Shown: positions 1-7,331, counted from the stretch's first letter. The stretch is DNA of 13,751 nt from JAJKIV01 sp036509075 (GCA_036509075.1 DATCGG010000170.1:1-13751); one strand, 5' to 3'. The notes: a model not told the origin generated them from the sequence alone. Translations and numbers: made by a program.

Positions 1-517
1 GGCCGCTCGACGCGGTCGCGTCGGTGAAGTGCCCGTGACCGTCGCCCATCCACAACATGATCGGCCCACCTAACGTGCCGACGAGCAGGTCGAGATGGCC
101 GTCGCCATTGACGTCCGCGAATGTGGCGCTCAGAGTTGCGAGGCTGTCCGTCCGGATTCTGCTGGCTGCCGTGATGTCGGTGAACCGGAAGTCGCCCGCG
201 TTATGGTAGAGTGCCGCGGGTCGCTCGACCGAGGCGAGGAAGACATCGGGCAGCCCGTCCTCGTCCACGTCGCCTAACGCTACGCCGGCGCCGATCAGGA
301 GGTTGCGGTTGGCGAGCGCGTGCTCGTCATCCACCTGGTTGACGTGGGAGAGCCCGCTCCGTCGGGCGGCGAGTGGCGCGAAGCCCGGCGCGCCCCGACT
401 GGCCACGTCGAGCGCCCGCCACCGATACCCTACTTCCTGGTGCCACGAGACGTCCACCGGCTCTCGACACGCGGCCACGGCCAGCGCGACACCACTCAAG
501 CGACGGGCCACGCTCAC
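1..517 (-). CDS. FG-GAP/VCBS repeat lipoprotein, CRTAC1-like (3' end beyond window)
   Basis: This is a secreted, probably lipid-anchored beta-propeller protein of the FG-GAP/CRTAC1 type. Such proteins usually bind calcium and other ligands at the cell surface; the exact role is unknown. The reading frame is open from the left edge and has not ended, so only about 172 N-terminal residues are visible. The chosen GTG start (515-517) gives a compact lipoprotein signal: two Arg at 5-6, a hydrophobic run and a lipobox AVAAC with Cys17. An in-frame ATG at 575-577 would add 20 residues before the charged segment and is the alternative. After the signal comes a GYRWR segment, then FG-GAP repeats with EF-hand-like calcium loops: DVDEDGLPD (about residues 85-93) and DVNGDGHLD (about 138-146), each followed by an aromatic 'F..FTD' strand. 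It is transcribed away from the neighbouring plus-strand lipoprotein. The family is clear; the start is less sure. Confidence 0.85.
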   Translation of the reverse strand, partial: MSVARRLSGVALAVAACREPVDVSWHQEVGYRWRALDVASRGAPGFAPLAARRSGLSHVNQVDDEHALANRNLLIGAGVALGDVDEDGLPDVFLASVERPAALYHNAGDFRFTDITAASRIRTDSLATLSATFADVNGDGHLDLLVGTLGGPIMLWMGDGHGHFTDATASSG

Positions 518-720
518 GGTTGGCGGGCTCGCGTCGCGGGCCCCGAACCCGCGGAATTCCGCTGCTGGGCTGGACATGGTGAACGCATGCCCGATCTTAT
601 GGCCGGTCCCGATGTCGGGCAACGACGACGGCGATGGTCGATCACCATTCGGTCGCCGAGTAGCCGCCGGTCGTCCCCTGCCGTACCTTGTGCGCCACCG
701 CTCGCCAGGAGGCGTCAAAG

Positions 721-1230
721 ATGCCAGTCATTCGGCAGTGCGCGTTGTTACTCGTGTTTGTCGCCGGCAGCGGGTGTGCGTCTCACAAGGCTGCCACCAC
801 CACCACCGCCACCAAGGGACCTCCCCGATGGACCGGCAACTTCAAGCAGGAGAGTAATTCCGCCGTGATCGGGGCCGAGATGGCGCGTGGACGCGCGTCG
901 AGCTACGGCGCCGTTGTCCTGACTCCGGTGCCGGATCAGGAGCGGCGCGTGAAGGTGGAGCTCTCGGTTACCACGTCGCTGACGAGCGCTCAGATCGCCT
1001 GGGCCGTGTACGAGGGAACCTGCGGCGCTCCGACTCCGCCGGTGATCGCCGTCAACGAATTCCCGACGATCGACATTGGCACCAACGGGGCGGCTGTCGT
1101 GCGGACCGAGCTTCCCATTGCCTTGAACGTACGCGGGACGTATCACGCGAACGTGTACTGGTCGAATCGTGCCACCGACGTCAGCAATGTCATGATGTGC
1201 GCGAATCTGGCGTACGCTGCGCCGCGTTAG
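721..1230 (+). CDS. small secreted lipoprotein of unknown function
   Basis: The 169-residue product has a lipoprotein signal: a short basic start, the hydrophobic run ALLLVFVAG and a lipobox GSGC with Cys20, so it should be anchored in the outer membrane or periplasm. A Thr/Ala-rich linker follows. The rest looks like a single beta-sandwich domain with alternating hydrophobic strands, and a C-terminal half (a W.VYEGTCG segment, then YHANVYWS and MMCANLAY) that recalls small secreted domains common in soil bacteria. Three cysteines remain after the lipobox region, two of them (in GTCGAP and MMCAN) placed where a disulfide is plausible. The ATG at 721 is preceded by AGGAGG at 707-712, which decides this start over an upstream in-frame GTG/ATG-like start at 688. 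The stop codon lies inside a CGTTAGG heptamer and is followed by a short repeat and a strong terminator. I recognise no function; the Cu/Zn-SOD-like or CHRD-like impression is only a guess. Confidence 0.8.
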   Translation: MPVIRQCALLLVFVAGSGCASHKAATTTTATKGPPRWTGNFKQESNSAVIGAEMARGRASSYGAVVLTPVPDQERRVKVELSVTTSLTSAQIAWAVYEGTCGAPTPPVIAVNEFPTIDIGTNGAAVVRTELPIALNVRGTYHANVYWSNRATDVSNVMMCANLAYAAPR

Positions 1231-1239
1231 GTGACAGGC

Positions 1240-1254
1240 GGCAGACGGCAGACG
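1240..1254. repeat. short GGCAGACG direct repeat after a stop codon
   Basis: GGCAGAC is repeated in tandem (1240-1246, 1247-1253), ten bases after the stop codon of the small lipoprotein and just before the terminator. The same unit recurs in the large inverted repeat at 10555-10692, so it looks like one member of a dispersed intergenic repeat family. Confidence 0.6.
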
Positions 1255-1257
1255 AAA

Positions 1258-1289
1258 CGGCCCACAACGAACAACGTCGTTGTGGGCCG
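1258..1289. terminator. bidirectional hairpin terminator between convergent genes
   Basis: A perfect 13-bp stem (1258-1270 paired with 1277-1289, CGGCCCACAACGA) encloses a six-base loop. It sits between the end of the plus-strand lipoprotein (1230) and the end of the minus-strand glutamine synthetase (1317). The plus-strand exit is CTTGGTTTG and the minus-strand exit begins TTTCG, so each side has only a modest T tract. A shared terminator for the two convergent genes is the simplest reading. Confidence 0.8.
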
Positions 1290-1316
1290 CTTGGTTTGTG
1301 CCGGTCGGTGTACCGA

Positions 1317-3554
1317 TTATACGGGGAAGAGGATCTCCCGGTACTTCGGCAGCGGCCAGAACTCATCACCCACCGCGAGCTCCAGCGCATCGCACGTCTC
1401 GCGAACCGCGCCCATGGCGTCCGCGCCCTCCGACGTGAGGAGCTTCGCGCACGCGTCCACATTCTCGTGCTCGTGCTCCGCTTTCTCGATCGCCGCGCCT
1501 AACGCCGCTCGGCGCTCACGCAGCTGCTCGATCAACCCGCCCACCTCGTTCGCGGCCGAGACCTGCGGGACGACCGAGATGCCGGCGGTCTTCGCCTTCG
1601 CCGCCGCATCGGCGAGGAGGCCGTGGTACGAGTAGCACGCCGGCAGGATCATCGTGTCCACCATCTGCGCCAGCGTGTGGAGCTCGATGAGCATGTCCTT
1701 GACGTAGCGTTCCAGCTTCACGTGATACCGGGAATCGATCTCCGCCTTCGTGAGGATGTCGAGCTTCGTCAGGACCGTGCGCGCGTTCTTCGTGGTGAGC
1801 TGCGCGAGCGCCTCGGGGGTACGACGGAGGTTCAGCAGGCCGCGTTTCTTCGCGTCATCCACCCACTCCTGCGAGTAGTTGTTGCCCTCGAAGCGGACTG
1901 CCCCCGTCTCCTTGAACGCCTCCCGCACGACCTTCATCACGGCATCGTTCACGTTCTTCGTGCGCTTGAGCGTCTCACGGAGCTGATCGGTCAGCTCGCC
2001 GATCGCCTCCGCCACGGCCGCATGGAGCAGCGTGATCGGGAACGCGATCGACTGCGATGAGCCCACCGCGCGGAACTCGAATTTGTTGCCCGTGAACGCG
2101 AACGGCGACGTACGGTTGCGGTCCGTGTTGTCCTTTTCGATCTCCGGCAGCTTCGCGACGCCGAGCTTGATCAGCTGCTGCTCGGCGCCTTTGCCCGCTT
2201 CCTTGCCCGCCGCGATGTTCTCGATGAGACGTGTGAGCATCTCGCCCATGAACACCGAGATGATCGCCGGCGGCGCTTCGTTGGCGCCGAGGCGATGCTC
2301 GTTGCCCGAGGTGCCGATGCCGGCGCGGAGCAGTCCGGCGTGCTTGTGCACACCCTTGAGGACCGCAGCGAGGAAGATGAGGAAGCGGATGTTCTGATGC
2401 GGCGTCTTCCCCGGCTTGAGCAGGTTGGTCCCGTCGAGCGCGTTGTCCGCCGTGATTGCCATCGACCAGTTGCAGTGCTTGCCGGAGCCGTTGATGCCGG
2501 CGAACGGCTTTTCGTGCAGCACGGCCTGCAGGCCGTGACGCAGCGCGACCTTTCTCAAAGTCGCCATCACGAGCTGGTTGTGGTCGACCGCGATGTCCGT
2601 CTCCTCGAAGTTCGGTGCCATCTCGAACTGGCAGGGCGCGACCTCGTTATGACGCGTGACGATCGGCACGCCGAGCTTGTAGAGCTCCGTCTCGACTTCG
2701 GAGATGCACGCCTGAATCCGCTCCGGGATCCCCCCAAAGTAGTGATCCTCGAGCTGCTGCCCGCGCGGCGGCGGCGCGCCCATGAGCGTGCGGCCGCCCA
2801 TCACGAGGTCAGGACGCAGCGCGAAGTGGTTGCGGTCGATGAGGAAGTATTCCTGCTCCGGCCCGAGTGTGGTGTGGACCCGGATGATCCCGCTGTCGCC
2901 TAACAACTCGAGCAGCGCGATCGCCTTCTCGGAGAGGATGTCGCTCGAGCGGAGGAGCGGCGTCATCTCGTCCAGCGCTTCGCCGTTGTAGCCGATGAAG
3001 ACCGACGGGATGCATAACGTGCGCGCGCCGCCCGACTCGACGATGAACACCGGGCTCGCCGGATTCCACGCCGTGTAGCCGCGTGCTTCCCACGTCGCGC
3101 GGAGTCCGCCTGACGGGAAGCTCGACGCGTCGGGTTCACTCTGGATGAGCTGCGATCCCGAGAAGGTCTCGACCGGTTGACCGTGATCGTCGAACGAGAG
3201 AAAGGCATCGTGCTTCTCGGCCGTCAGCCCGGTCATCGGCTGGAACCAGTGCGTGAAGTGCGTCACCCCGCGGGTGATCGCCCACTCCTTGATGACCTGC
3301 GCGACTGTCGGCGCGATCTCGCTGTCCAGCTTCTTCCCGTGGCGGATGGACGCCAGGAGCTTCGCGTACACGTCCTTCGGCAGCTTGGATCGCATCTGGC
3401 GCCAACCGAACGTGTTGATGCCGAAGTAGTCGGACGTCGGTTTCGCCGGCGCGGTGCCGTTCTCGGACGCGTTAGGGTGAAGGGGCTTGAGGGCGGCTCG
3501 GCCTGCGATGGTTTGAATCGCAGCTTTCCGCGGGGTCGAGCTGGTTGATGGCAT
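1317..3554 (-). CDS. glnN: glutamine synthetase type III
   Basis: This enzyme makes glutamine from glutamate, ammonium and ATP in the cytoplasm, the entry point of nitrogen assimilation. At 745 residues it matches the long GSIII class (about 700-730), not the 450-residue GSI. Visible landmarks, in order: the GSIII N-terminal segment FGINTFGW (44-51), VTHFTHWFQPMTGLTAEKHD (97-116), the glutamate-bearing GPEQEYF (231-237), NEVAPCQFE (303-311), the ATP/glutamate-site KPFAGINGSGKHCNWS (349-364), GNEHRLGANEAPP (417-429) and RTSPFAFTGNKFEFRAVGSS (481-500). All key acidic and His/Arg residues I could place are present. The roughly 40-residue Ala/Pro/Thr-rich extension before FGINTFGW is of ordinary length for the family. 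The ATG at 3552-3554 has only a weak GGAG about ten bases upstream. It is a single-gene unit with an A/T-rich upstream stretch (3655-3690). No PII, amtB or ntrC gene lies nearby. Confidence 0.97.
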   Translation of the reverse strand: MPSTSSTPRKAAIQTIAGRAALKPLHPNASENGTAPAKPTSDYFGINTFGWRQMRSKLPKDVYAKLLASIRHGKKLDSEIAPTVAQVIKEWAITRGVTHFTHWFQPMTGLTAEKHDAFLSFDDHGQPVETFSGSQLIQSEPDASSFPSGGLRATWEARGYTAWNPASPVFIVESGGARTLCIPSVFIGYNGEALDEMTPLLRSSDILSEKAIALLELLGDSGIIRVHTTLGPEQEYFLIDRNHFALRPDLVMGGRTLMGAPPPRGQQLEDHYFGGIPERIQACISEVETELYKLGVPIVTRHNEVAPCQFEMAPNFEETDIAVDHNQLVMATLRKVALRHGLQAVLHEKPFAGINGSGKHCNWSMAITADNALDGTNLLKPGKTPHQNIRFLIFLAAVLKGVHKHAGLLRAGIGTSGNEHRLGANEAPPAIISVFMGEMLTRLIENIAAGKEAGKGAEQQLIKLGVAKLPEIEKDNTDRNRTSPFAFTGNKFEFRAVGSSQSIAFPITLLHAAVAEAIGELTDQLRETLKRTKNVNDAVMKVVREAFKETGAVRFEGNNYSQEWVDDAKKRGLLNLRRTPEALAQLTTKNARTVLTKLDILTKAEIDSRYHVKLERYVKDMLIELHTLAQMVDTMILPACYSYHGLLADAAAKAKTAGISVVPQVSAANEVGGLIEQLRERRAALGAAIEKAEHEHENVDACAKLLTSEGADAMGAVRETCDALELAVGDEFWPLPKYREILFPV

Positions 3555-3787
3555 GCGTCGATGCTCCGGACGAGGACGTGGGCGGCGGGAACCGGAAACG
3601 ACAAGGCGGACCTAACGTCGCGACATCACGAGGTTCGGTCCGCGCGTGATCTAAGAAACGTGCAGAAACAACAAAAAATCGCTTACGTTGCGTCGGAATT
3701 TAGTCCGCGGATCGGATCGTGCGCAAGAAATCATGCGTCTCGTGCACGAAATGGCCGACAATGGCCGGTGCCTGTTCGGTTGAGCCA

Positions 3788-3853
3788 GTGACCCGGTCAC
3801 GTGGGCGAAGCGCGACGTTTGACCGGGAACGGACCTAGGACCTAGGTCCCGTT
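3788..3853 (+). promoter_or_regulatory. two adjacent inverted repeats upstream of the DUF937 gene
   Basis: The gap 3555-3924 has no convincing gene. Within it, CCCGGTCACGT (3792-3802) can pair with ACG and TGACCGGG (3815-3817, 3820-3827), leaving a two-base bulge. The left arm itself lies in the 13-base palindrome GTGACCCGGTCAC (3788-3800). Immediately afterwards, GGACCTAGGACCTAGGTCC (3831-3849) is a 7-base tandem repeat that contains the palindrome GGACCTAGGTCC (3838-3849), with flanking AACG/CGTT bases able to extend the stem to 3829-3853. There is no T tract, so a terminator is unlikely. An operator pair or a structured leader for the gene starting at 3925 is possible. The rest of the gap holds an A-rich stretch at 3655-3690, probably part of the glnN promoter region, with no clear -35/-10 pair. 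Confidence 0.45.
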
Positions 3854-3924
3854 GTTCGACTTCCCCTGATACGGCAACGTGCCGCCGCATTGGGGATCGG
3901 CCACACGTACTCGCAGGGGGCAAT

Positions 3925-4905
3925 ATGGCGTCGATTTTCGAGGACCTTTCCGGGCTGCTTTCGTCATCGGTCACCAAGGACTTGGGCAAGGCGGTTGGGC
4001 TGAAGCCCGATCTGGTCACGAAGGGGATGGCGGTGCTCGGTCCCCTCGTCACCTCGGCGCTCGCGAACAAGGCGTCGACACCAGCCGGCCAGACGGAGCT
4101 GATGAATTTGCTTCCGAAGGATGGCGTCACGTCGATCCTCGGGAATCTCGCCAAGAGCGTTACTGGTGGCGCCGGTACCGACATGCTCTCGTCGATTCTT
4201 GGCAGCGGTGCGGGGGCGGTCGGCGCGACGCTCGACCGTGCGCTCGGCTTCAAGGCAAGCGCGCTTTTGCCTGTCGTCATGCCGCTGATTCTCGGCCTCA
4301 TCAGCAAGGCCAACACCGAGAAGAACCTGGGCGCTGGTGGCATTGCGACGCTGCTCAGCAACGAGACAACCAACTTCCAGAAGGCGGGAGGTGAAGCAGC
4401 CGGGCTCGTGAAGGACGCGCTCGACGCCGGTCAGCGAGCGACGGACGTCAGGGCCAAGTACTCGCCGGTCCAGTGGGATACCGTTCGTCTCGGTCCAGTT
4501 GCCGCGGCGCACATGGTCATCACGGCCGACAAGTCCGGGCCGGTCGGCGCGATCAAGGAGATCAGCGCCGCCACCGGGGCGATCAGCGATGCGGCGAAAG
4601 CGGCGTCACCTGCATCGCTCCTCGGTCTCGCGTTCGACCACGACTTCACCGTCGAGGAGCTGACCAAGTTCACGAAGGCGCGAACGCCTGACGATGCACT
4701 GGCCACCGTTCGGGATGCGATCGCCTCGGTCGAGCAGAATAGCCCTGCTGATGCGCCCACCTATCGGCAGCTCGTAGCCGATGTCGCCACGAAGGTTGCC
4801 AACGCATCTAAGGAAGGCGGCATCCTCGGGTTTGGAGGCGTTGCTGTCAGCCCGGCCGAGCAAGCAGCGCTCGATCAGCTGAAGAGCGTCATCGAGCACC
4901 GATAA
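3925..4905 (+). CDS. DUF937 domain protein
   Basis: The 326-residue protein has no signal peptide. Its first half (about 1-160) matches the DUF937 style: a helical, Gly/Ala-rich domain with FEDLSGLLSSS at the start, the repeated motif 'DMLSSILGSGAGAVG', and a hydrophobic helix LLPVVMPLILGLI (about 114-126) followed by an LGAGGIATLLSNE segment. The second half (about 160-326) is a separate alpha-helical region with YSPVQWDTVRLGPVAAAHMVI and a C-terminal GILGFGG loop plus a charged helix. No catalytic motif is visible and the family has no established biochemical role. GCAGGGGG lies just upstream of the ATG and serves as the ribosome binding site. The gene is monocistronic and converges on the minus-strand membrane protein with only 13 bases between them. 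The DUF937 assignment is from recognised sequence style. Confidence 0.8.
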   Translation: MASIFEDLSGLLSSSVTKDLGKAVGLKPDLVTKGMAVLGPLVTSALANKASTPAGQTELMNLLPKDGVTSILGNLAKSVTGGAGTDMLSSILGSGAGAVGATLDRALGFKASALLPVVMPLILGLISKANTEKNLGAGGIATLLSNETTNFQKAGGEAAGLVKDALDAGQRATDVRAKYSPVQWDTVRLGPVAAAHMVITADKSGPVGAIKEISAATGAISDAAKAASPASLLGLAFDHDFTVEELTKFTKARTPDDALATVRDAIASVEQNSPADAPTYRQLVADVATKVANASKEGGILGFGGVAVSPAEQAALDQLKSVIEHR

Positions 4906-4918
4906 AGCTGGGACGTCG

Positions 4919-5383
4919 CTACCGGTAGTGCCGGTTGATCCGGTACCGCGACGGACTGCGTAGAGCGACCGGGGCGGAGGGCCATCGTGGCATCGCGATG
5001 ACCGGCTCTCCGCGGAGGCGGTTTCTCAGCCCGGCCAATGCCAACGACAGGAGGCCGGTGGCCGCGAGGACGATCGAGACCACAATGGCCGCGCTGACCT
5101 GACCGGCGACAGGCCCAAGCTGGAGTAGCGACACCGAGGCGACCGCCAGAATCGAGGCGAGGGTCGCGCCGGCAAGCTCCCGCGATCGGGGAAAGCCGCG
5201 AATGACTCGAATGGCGGCGATTGCCGGAATGGCGGTGAGCGCCGCTGCTTCGATCACAGAAGTCGTCATCGGCCACACGAAGGTGGAGTCGATCGCGAGC
5301 AGGGCGAGAGAGGCCGCGGCCACTCGGCCGGTCGCGGAAACTGGAGCAACCTGCCAGGGCGCGTGATTCGGAGAGGGCTGCAT
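4919..5383 (-). CDS. small four-helix membrane protein, unknown function
   Basis: The 154-residue product shows four hydrophobic helices at about residues 20-36, 41-59, 70-90 and 97-118, separated by short loops, with an Arg-rich tail (120-154) that should lie in the cytoplasm. The frame remains open upstream to 5566, but the added 61 residues are His/Arg-rich and unlike a membrane protein N-terminus, so the ATG at 5381-5383 was chosen. No strong Shine-Dalgarno precedes it. The 3' end includes TACCGG and CCGGTA arms 14 bases apart (4920-4925, 4940-4945), possibly a weak hairpin at the convergent junction. It is divergent from the SWIM gene. I recognise no family; the gene is supported by its membrane topology and clean placement. 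Confidence 0.6.
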   Translation of the reverse strand: MQPSPNHAPWQVAPVSATGRVAAASLALLAIDSTFVWPMTTSVIEAAALTAIPAIAAIRVIRGFPRSRELAGATLASILAVASVSLLQLGPVAGQVSAAIVVSIVLAATGLLSLALAGLRNRLRGEPVIAMPRWPSAPVALRSPSRYRINRHYR

Positions 5384-5610
5384 AGAAGGCAAGACGGCAG
5401 TGAATACGAAGAATTCTCGAACGCGATTGCAGTCAGTACGTGACCACTGGCCAACAAGTCTCAGGTTGCAGTGAAAAACAATCGGGATGGGCCAGCACGT
5501 GGCGCCGCGGTGTGAGCGGTGATCGACCGCTGCGCTGTGCTTCGGGTTATGTTTAGGGCGTGCCAACTATATGCGAATAATTGGCTTGGACTACGACGGA
5601 GGAGATGAGA

Positions 5611-5907
5611 ATGGCACACCCAGCAATCGACTTGGAACGGGCCGGTGGCGTTGATCTGGACCGCCTGGAACGAAGCCTCAAGCTCGATGGAAGGCGCGTC
5701 GGCGAAGGCCGATACCATGTCGTCGGCGGCGACCACGATCATTGGGTCGACCTGTACACCACGGCGATTCCGCGCTGCGACTGCGGCGACCATCTGTGGC
5801 GGGATCGCATCTGCAAGCACATCCTGGCCGCTCTTCTGCGCGAGGGCAACGACACCGTCGTCCGGGCGCTCGGCTCACTGTTCGAGCGCGTGAAATCGGC
5901 GGCCTAG
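5611..5907 (+). CDS. stand-alone SWIM zinc-finger protein
   Basis: The 98-residue protein consists almost only of a SWIM domain, a zinc-binding fold used for DNA or protein contacts. The ligands are visible as C-x-C-x9-C-x-H: Cys56, Cys58, Cys68 and His70, in CDCGDHLWRDRICKH. The N-terminal half (RLERSLKLDGRRVGEGRYHVVGG, about 19-40) is the usual strand-rich lead-in to the finger. GGAGGA at 5598-5603 gives correct spacing to the ATG at 5611 and is too close to the ATG at 5605, which settles the start. In larger proteins SWIM sits beside SNF2 helicases, MULE transposases or Sws1/Rad51 partners; none of these is present here. The gene ends four bases before the promoter of the fluoride operon, so it is probably not co-regulated with it. 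Confidence 0.85.
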   Translation: MAHPAIDLERAGGVDLDRLERSLKLDGRRVGEGRYHVVGGDHDHWVDLYTTAIPRCDCGDHLWRDRICKHILAALLREGNDTVVRALGSLFERVKSAA

Positions 5908-5911
5908 CGCG

Positions 5912-5941
5912 TTGACACGCTCCGCCTGCGACGGGTAGCAT
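5912..5941 (+). promoter_or_regulatory. sigma-70-type promoter of the fluoride operon
   Basis: A perfect TTGACA (5912-5917) is followed after 18 bases by TAGCAT (5936-5941). The expected start of transcription, about 5948, lies some 20 bases before the fluoride aptamer. The position fits a riboswitch promoter very well. Confidence 0.65.
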
Positions 5942-5967
5942 ACCGAACCACCAGCATCACCGTGGTC

Positions 5968-6016
5968 GGCGATGGAGTTCGCCGTCAACCGCCAGCCCAA
6001 GGCTAATGACTCCTAC
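5968..6016 (+). ncRNA. fluoride riboswitch aptamer (crcB motif)
   Basis: The sequence has the conserved crcB-motif parts. P1 is GGCG (5968-5971) with CGCC (5980-5983), enclosing the loop ATGGAGTT. P2 is GCC (5991-5993) with GGC (6001-6003). Then comes TAATGACTCCTAC, the conserved 3' part. GGAGT in the P1 loop (5974-5978) can pair with ACTCC (6009-6013) to form the pseudoknot that closes the magnesium/fluoride pocket. It lies directly upstream of crcB, the usual target. Fluoride binding should stabilise the pseudoknot and so hold ACTCC away from the terminator described next. Confidence 0.96.
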
Positions 6017-6045
6017 GCGTCAGCTCACGCGTGGGAGTCTTTTTT
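6008..6045 (+). terminator. riboswitch-controlled intrinsic terminator
   Basis: GACTCCTACGCGT (6008-6020) pairs with ACGCGTGGGAGTC (6027-6039) in a 13-bp stem with one U-G wobble and a six-base loop, followed by six T residues (6040-6045). Its 5' arm contains the same ACTCC that forms the aptamer pseudoknot, so the two structures exclude each other. Without fluoride the terminator forms; with fluoride transcription reads into crcB. Confidence 0.94.
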
Positions 6046-6083
6046 CATTCAGCTCACTGCGCGCGGCAACTCGAGGCCCTTCA

Positions 6084-6473
6084 ATGAATCTGGTCTGGTA
6101 CGTAGCGGTCGGCAGTGCGGTCGGTGGCGCGTCGCGGTTCGTGCTGTCGAGCTTCATCCAGCAACGAGCCGGCACGTTTCCGGTGGGCACGCTCATCATC
6201 AACATCACCGGCTCGCTGATCCTCGGTTTCATCATGCGGTATGCGCTCGGCTCGACGTCCGTGTCTGCCGAGACGCGCGCGCTGCTGACGACGGGGTTCT
6301 GCGGCGGGTATACGACGTTCTCCACGTTCAGCTACGAGACGATCGCGCTCATGGAGGACGGCGATTATCGGCGCGCGGCGATCTATGTGGTCGCGAGCGT
6401 GGTGGTGTCGCTGGCGGCGACGTTCCTCGGGATCGCAGTGGCGAACGCGGCACTCGAAGCACGAGTGAGGTAG
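6084..6473 (+). CDS. crcB: fluoride ion channel CrcB/Fluc
   Basis: CrcB is a small dual-topology membrane dimer that lets fluoride leave the cell and protects enolase and pyrophosphatase. The 129 residues form four membrane helices. Family motifs are intact: GGASRF near the N-terminus, GTLIINITGSLILGF with the conserved Asn, and GFCGGYTTFSTFSYE, which carries the Phe residues of the fluoride path and the central sodium site. The ATG at 6084 follows the riboswitch terminator by about 40 bases. A longer frame opening at 6006 runs through the terminator and is not real. The stop is two bases before the DUF190 gene, so the two are translationally linked. Confidence 0.97.
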   Translation: MNLVWYVAVGSAVGGASRFVLSSFIQQRAGTFPVGTLIINITGSLILGFIMRYALGSTSVSAETRALLTTGFCGGYTTFSTFSYETIALMEDGDYRRAAIYVVASVVVSLAATFLGIAVANAALEARVR

Positions 6474-6475
6474 AC

Positions 6476-6820
6476 ATGCATGGGTTCACGGGCGAGCGCA
6501 CGCTCATGCGCATTCACATCGGCGAGCGCGACAAGGATCCGAAGTCGGGCAAGCCGTTGTATCAGGCGATCGTCGAGCTGCTTCGCTCGCGACAGTATGC
6601 GGGCGCCACGGTATTCCGCGCGATCATGGGGTATGGCGCGAGCGCGCATGTACGCACTGACAGACTCGAGGTGCTGTCGCTCGACCTGCCGATTGTCGTC
6701 GAGTGCGTCGAGACCGAAGAGCGTATCGAGGCCATCCTGCCGGAGCTCGACGAGATGATCGGAGGTGGGCTCATCACGCTCGAGCGCGCGCGGGTGATCA
6801 TGTACCGGCCCGGAAACTGA
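6476..6820 (+). CDS. DUF190 family protein, CrcB partner
   Basis: The 114-residue cytoplasmic protein belongs to DUF190, a ferredoxin-like, PII-related fold often found next to crcB. Visible features are RIHIGERDKDPKSGKPLYQA near the start, then GATVFRAIMGYGASAHVRTD and a C-terminal VECVETEERIEAILPELDEM with a final GGLITLERARVIMY strand. This order is typical of the family. Its biochemical role is not established; context suggests it tunes or senses fluoride export. The ATG lies two bases after the crcB stop. Confidence 0.93.
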   Translation: MHGFTGERTLMRIHIGERDKDPKSGKPLYQAIVELLRSRQYAGATVFRAIMGYGASAHVRTDRLEVLSLDLPIVVECVETEERIEAILPELDEMIGGGLITLERARVIMYRPGN

Positions 6821-6830
6821 GGTCGCTCCT

Positions 6831-7331
6831 ATGGATGCACCGTCACAGGATACGCCGTCGCGCCGATATCAGAACGTCGCTCGATTCTTTCGCGCGTATG
6901 CCGCCGAGGGGAAAATGCAGCTCGTGCCGCGGCCGGCGAAGGTCGAAGAAATCGACCGCGCCGAGCGCGAGTTGGGCGCGCCGTTCCCGATGAGCTACCG
7001 CTGGTTTCAGTTGGAGTTTGGCGACGTCGAGCCCGGGCCGCTCGACATCTACACTGTGTGTACACCACAGGGGCGGTACTCGAAGCACGTCATCGAGGCG
7101 AACCTGCAAGAGCGCACCGAAGCCGGGCCGCGGCTTCCGGCGCACCTCATCGCGTTCAGCGATAATGGTGCCGGCGATCTGCTCTGCTTCGACACGACGC
7201 GACCTGAGGGGGCTGAGTATCCCGTCGTGTGGTGGAATCACGAGATGGGTGAGGACCAGGAGCCTGAAAGCGCCGCGTCGTCGTTTCTCGATTGGATCGA
7301 GCAGACGCTGAAGGAGATGGCGGCGGAGTGA
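6831..7331 (+). CDS. SMI1/KNR4 (SUKH) family protein
   Basis: The 166-residue protein has the SUKH pattern. 'VEEIDRAERELGAPFPMSYRWFQLEFGDV' (about residues 38-66, not quoted in full length by the family) contains the E..LG..P..YR.F...G core. A middle strand pair LIAFSDNGAGDLLCFDT (about 109-125) and a C-terminal SFLDWIEQTLKEM helix follow. SUKH proteins are best known as immunity proteins to contact-dependent or polymorphic toxins, but many act outside that setting. No toxin gene is present here. The start is ten bases after the DUF190 stop, so it is probably the third gene of the fluoride-controlled transcript. That linkage is an inference from spacing. Confidence 0.85.
   Translation: MDAPSQDTPSRRYQNVARFFRAYAAEGKMQLVPRPAKVEEIDRAERELGAPFPMSYRWFQLEFGDVEPGPLDIYTVCTPQGRYSKHVIEANLQERTEAGPRLPAHLIAFSDNGAGDLLCFDTTRPEGAEYPVVWWNHEMGEDQEPESAASSFLDWIEQTLKEMAAE

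Noticed and set aside
303..868. Plus-strand frames opposite the FG-GAP lipoprotein
   Set aside because: The minus strand encodes clear FG-GAP repeats here, and the plus frames show no family pattern.
4920..4945. TACCGG-N14-CCGGTA as a terminator
   Set aside because: Arms are only six bases, no T tract follows on either strand, and it lies inside a coding region; kept only as a remark.
5384..5566. Longer start for the small membrane protein
   Set aside because: The added residues are His/Arg/Cys-rich without membrane character; the ATG at 5383 gives a compact four-helix protein.
5562..5585. GCCAA-N14-TTGGC inverted repeat upstream of the SWIM gene as an operator
   Set aside because: Five-base arms with two extra pairs are common by chance, and no matching promoter boxes were convincing.
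6006..6083. Upstream extension of the crcB frame
   Set aside because: It passes through the riboswitch terminator and T tract, and the protein family starts at the ATG 6084.
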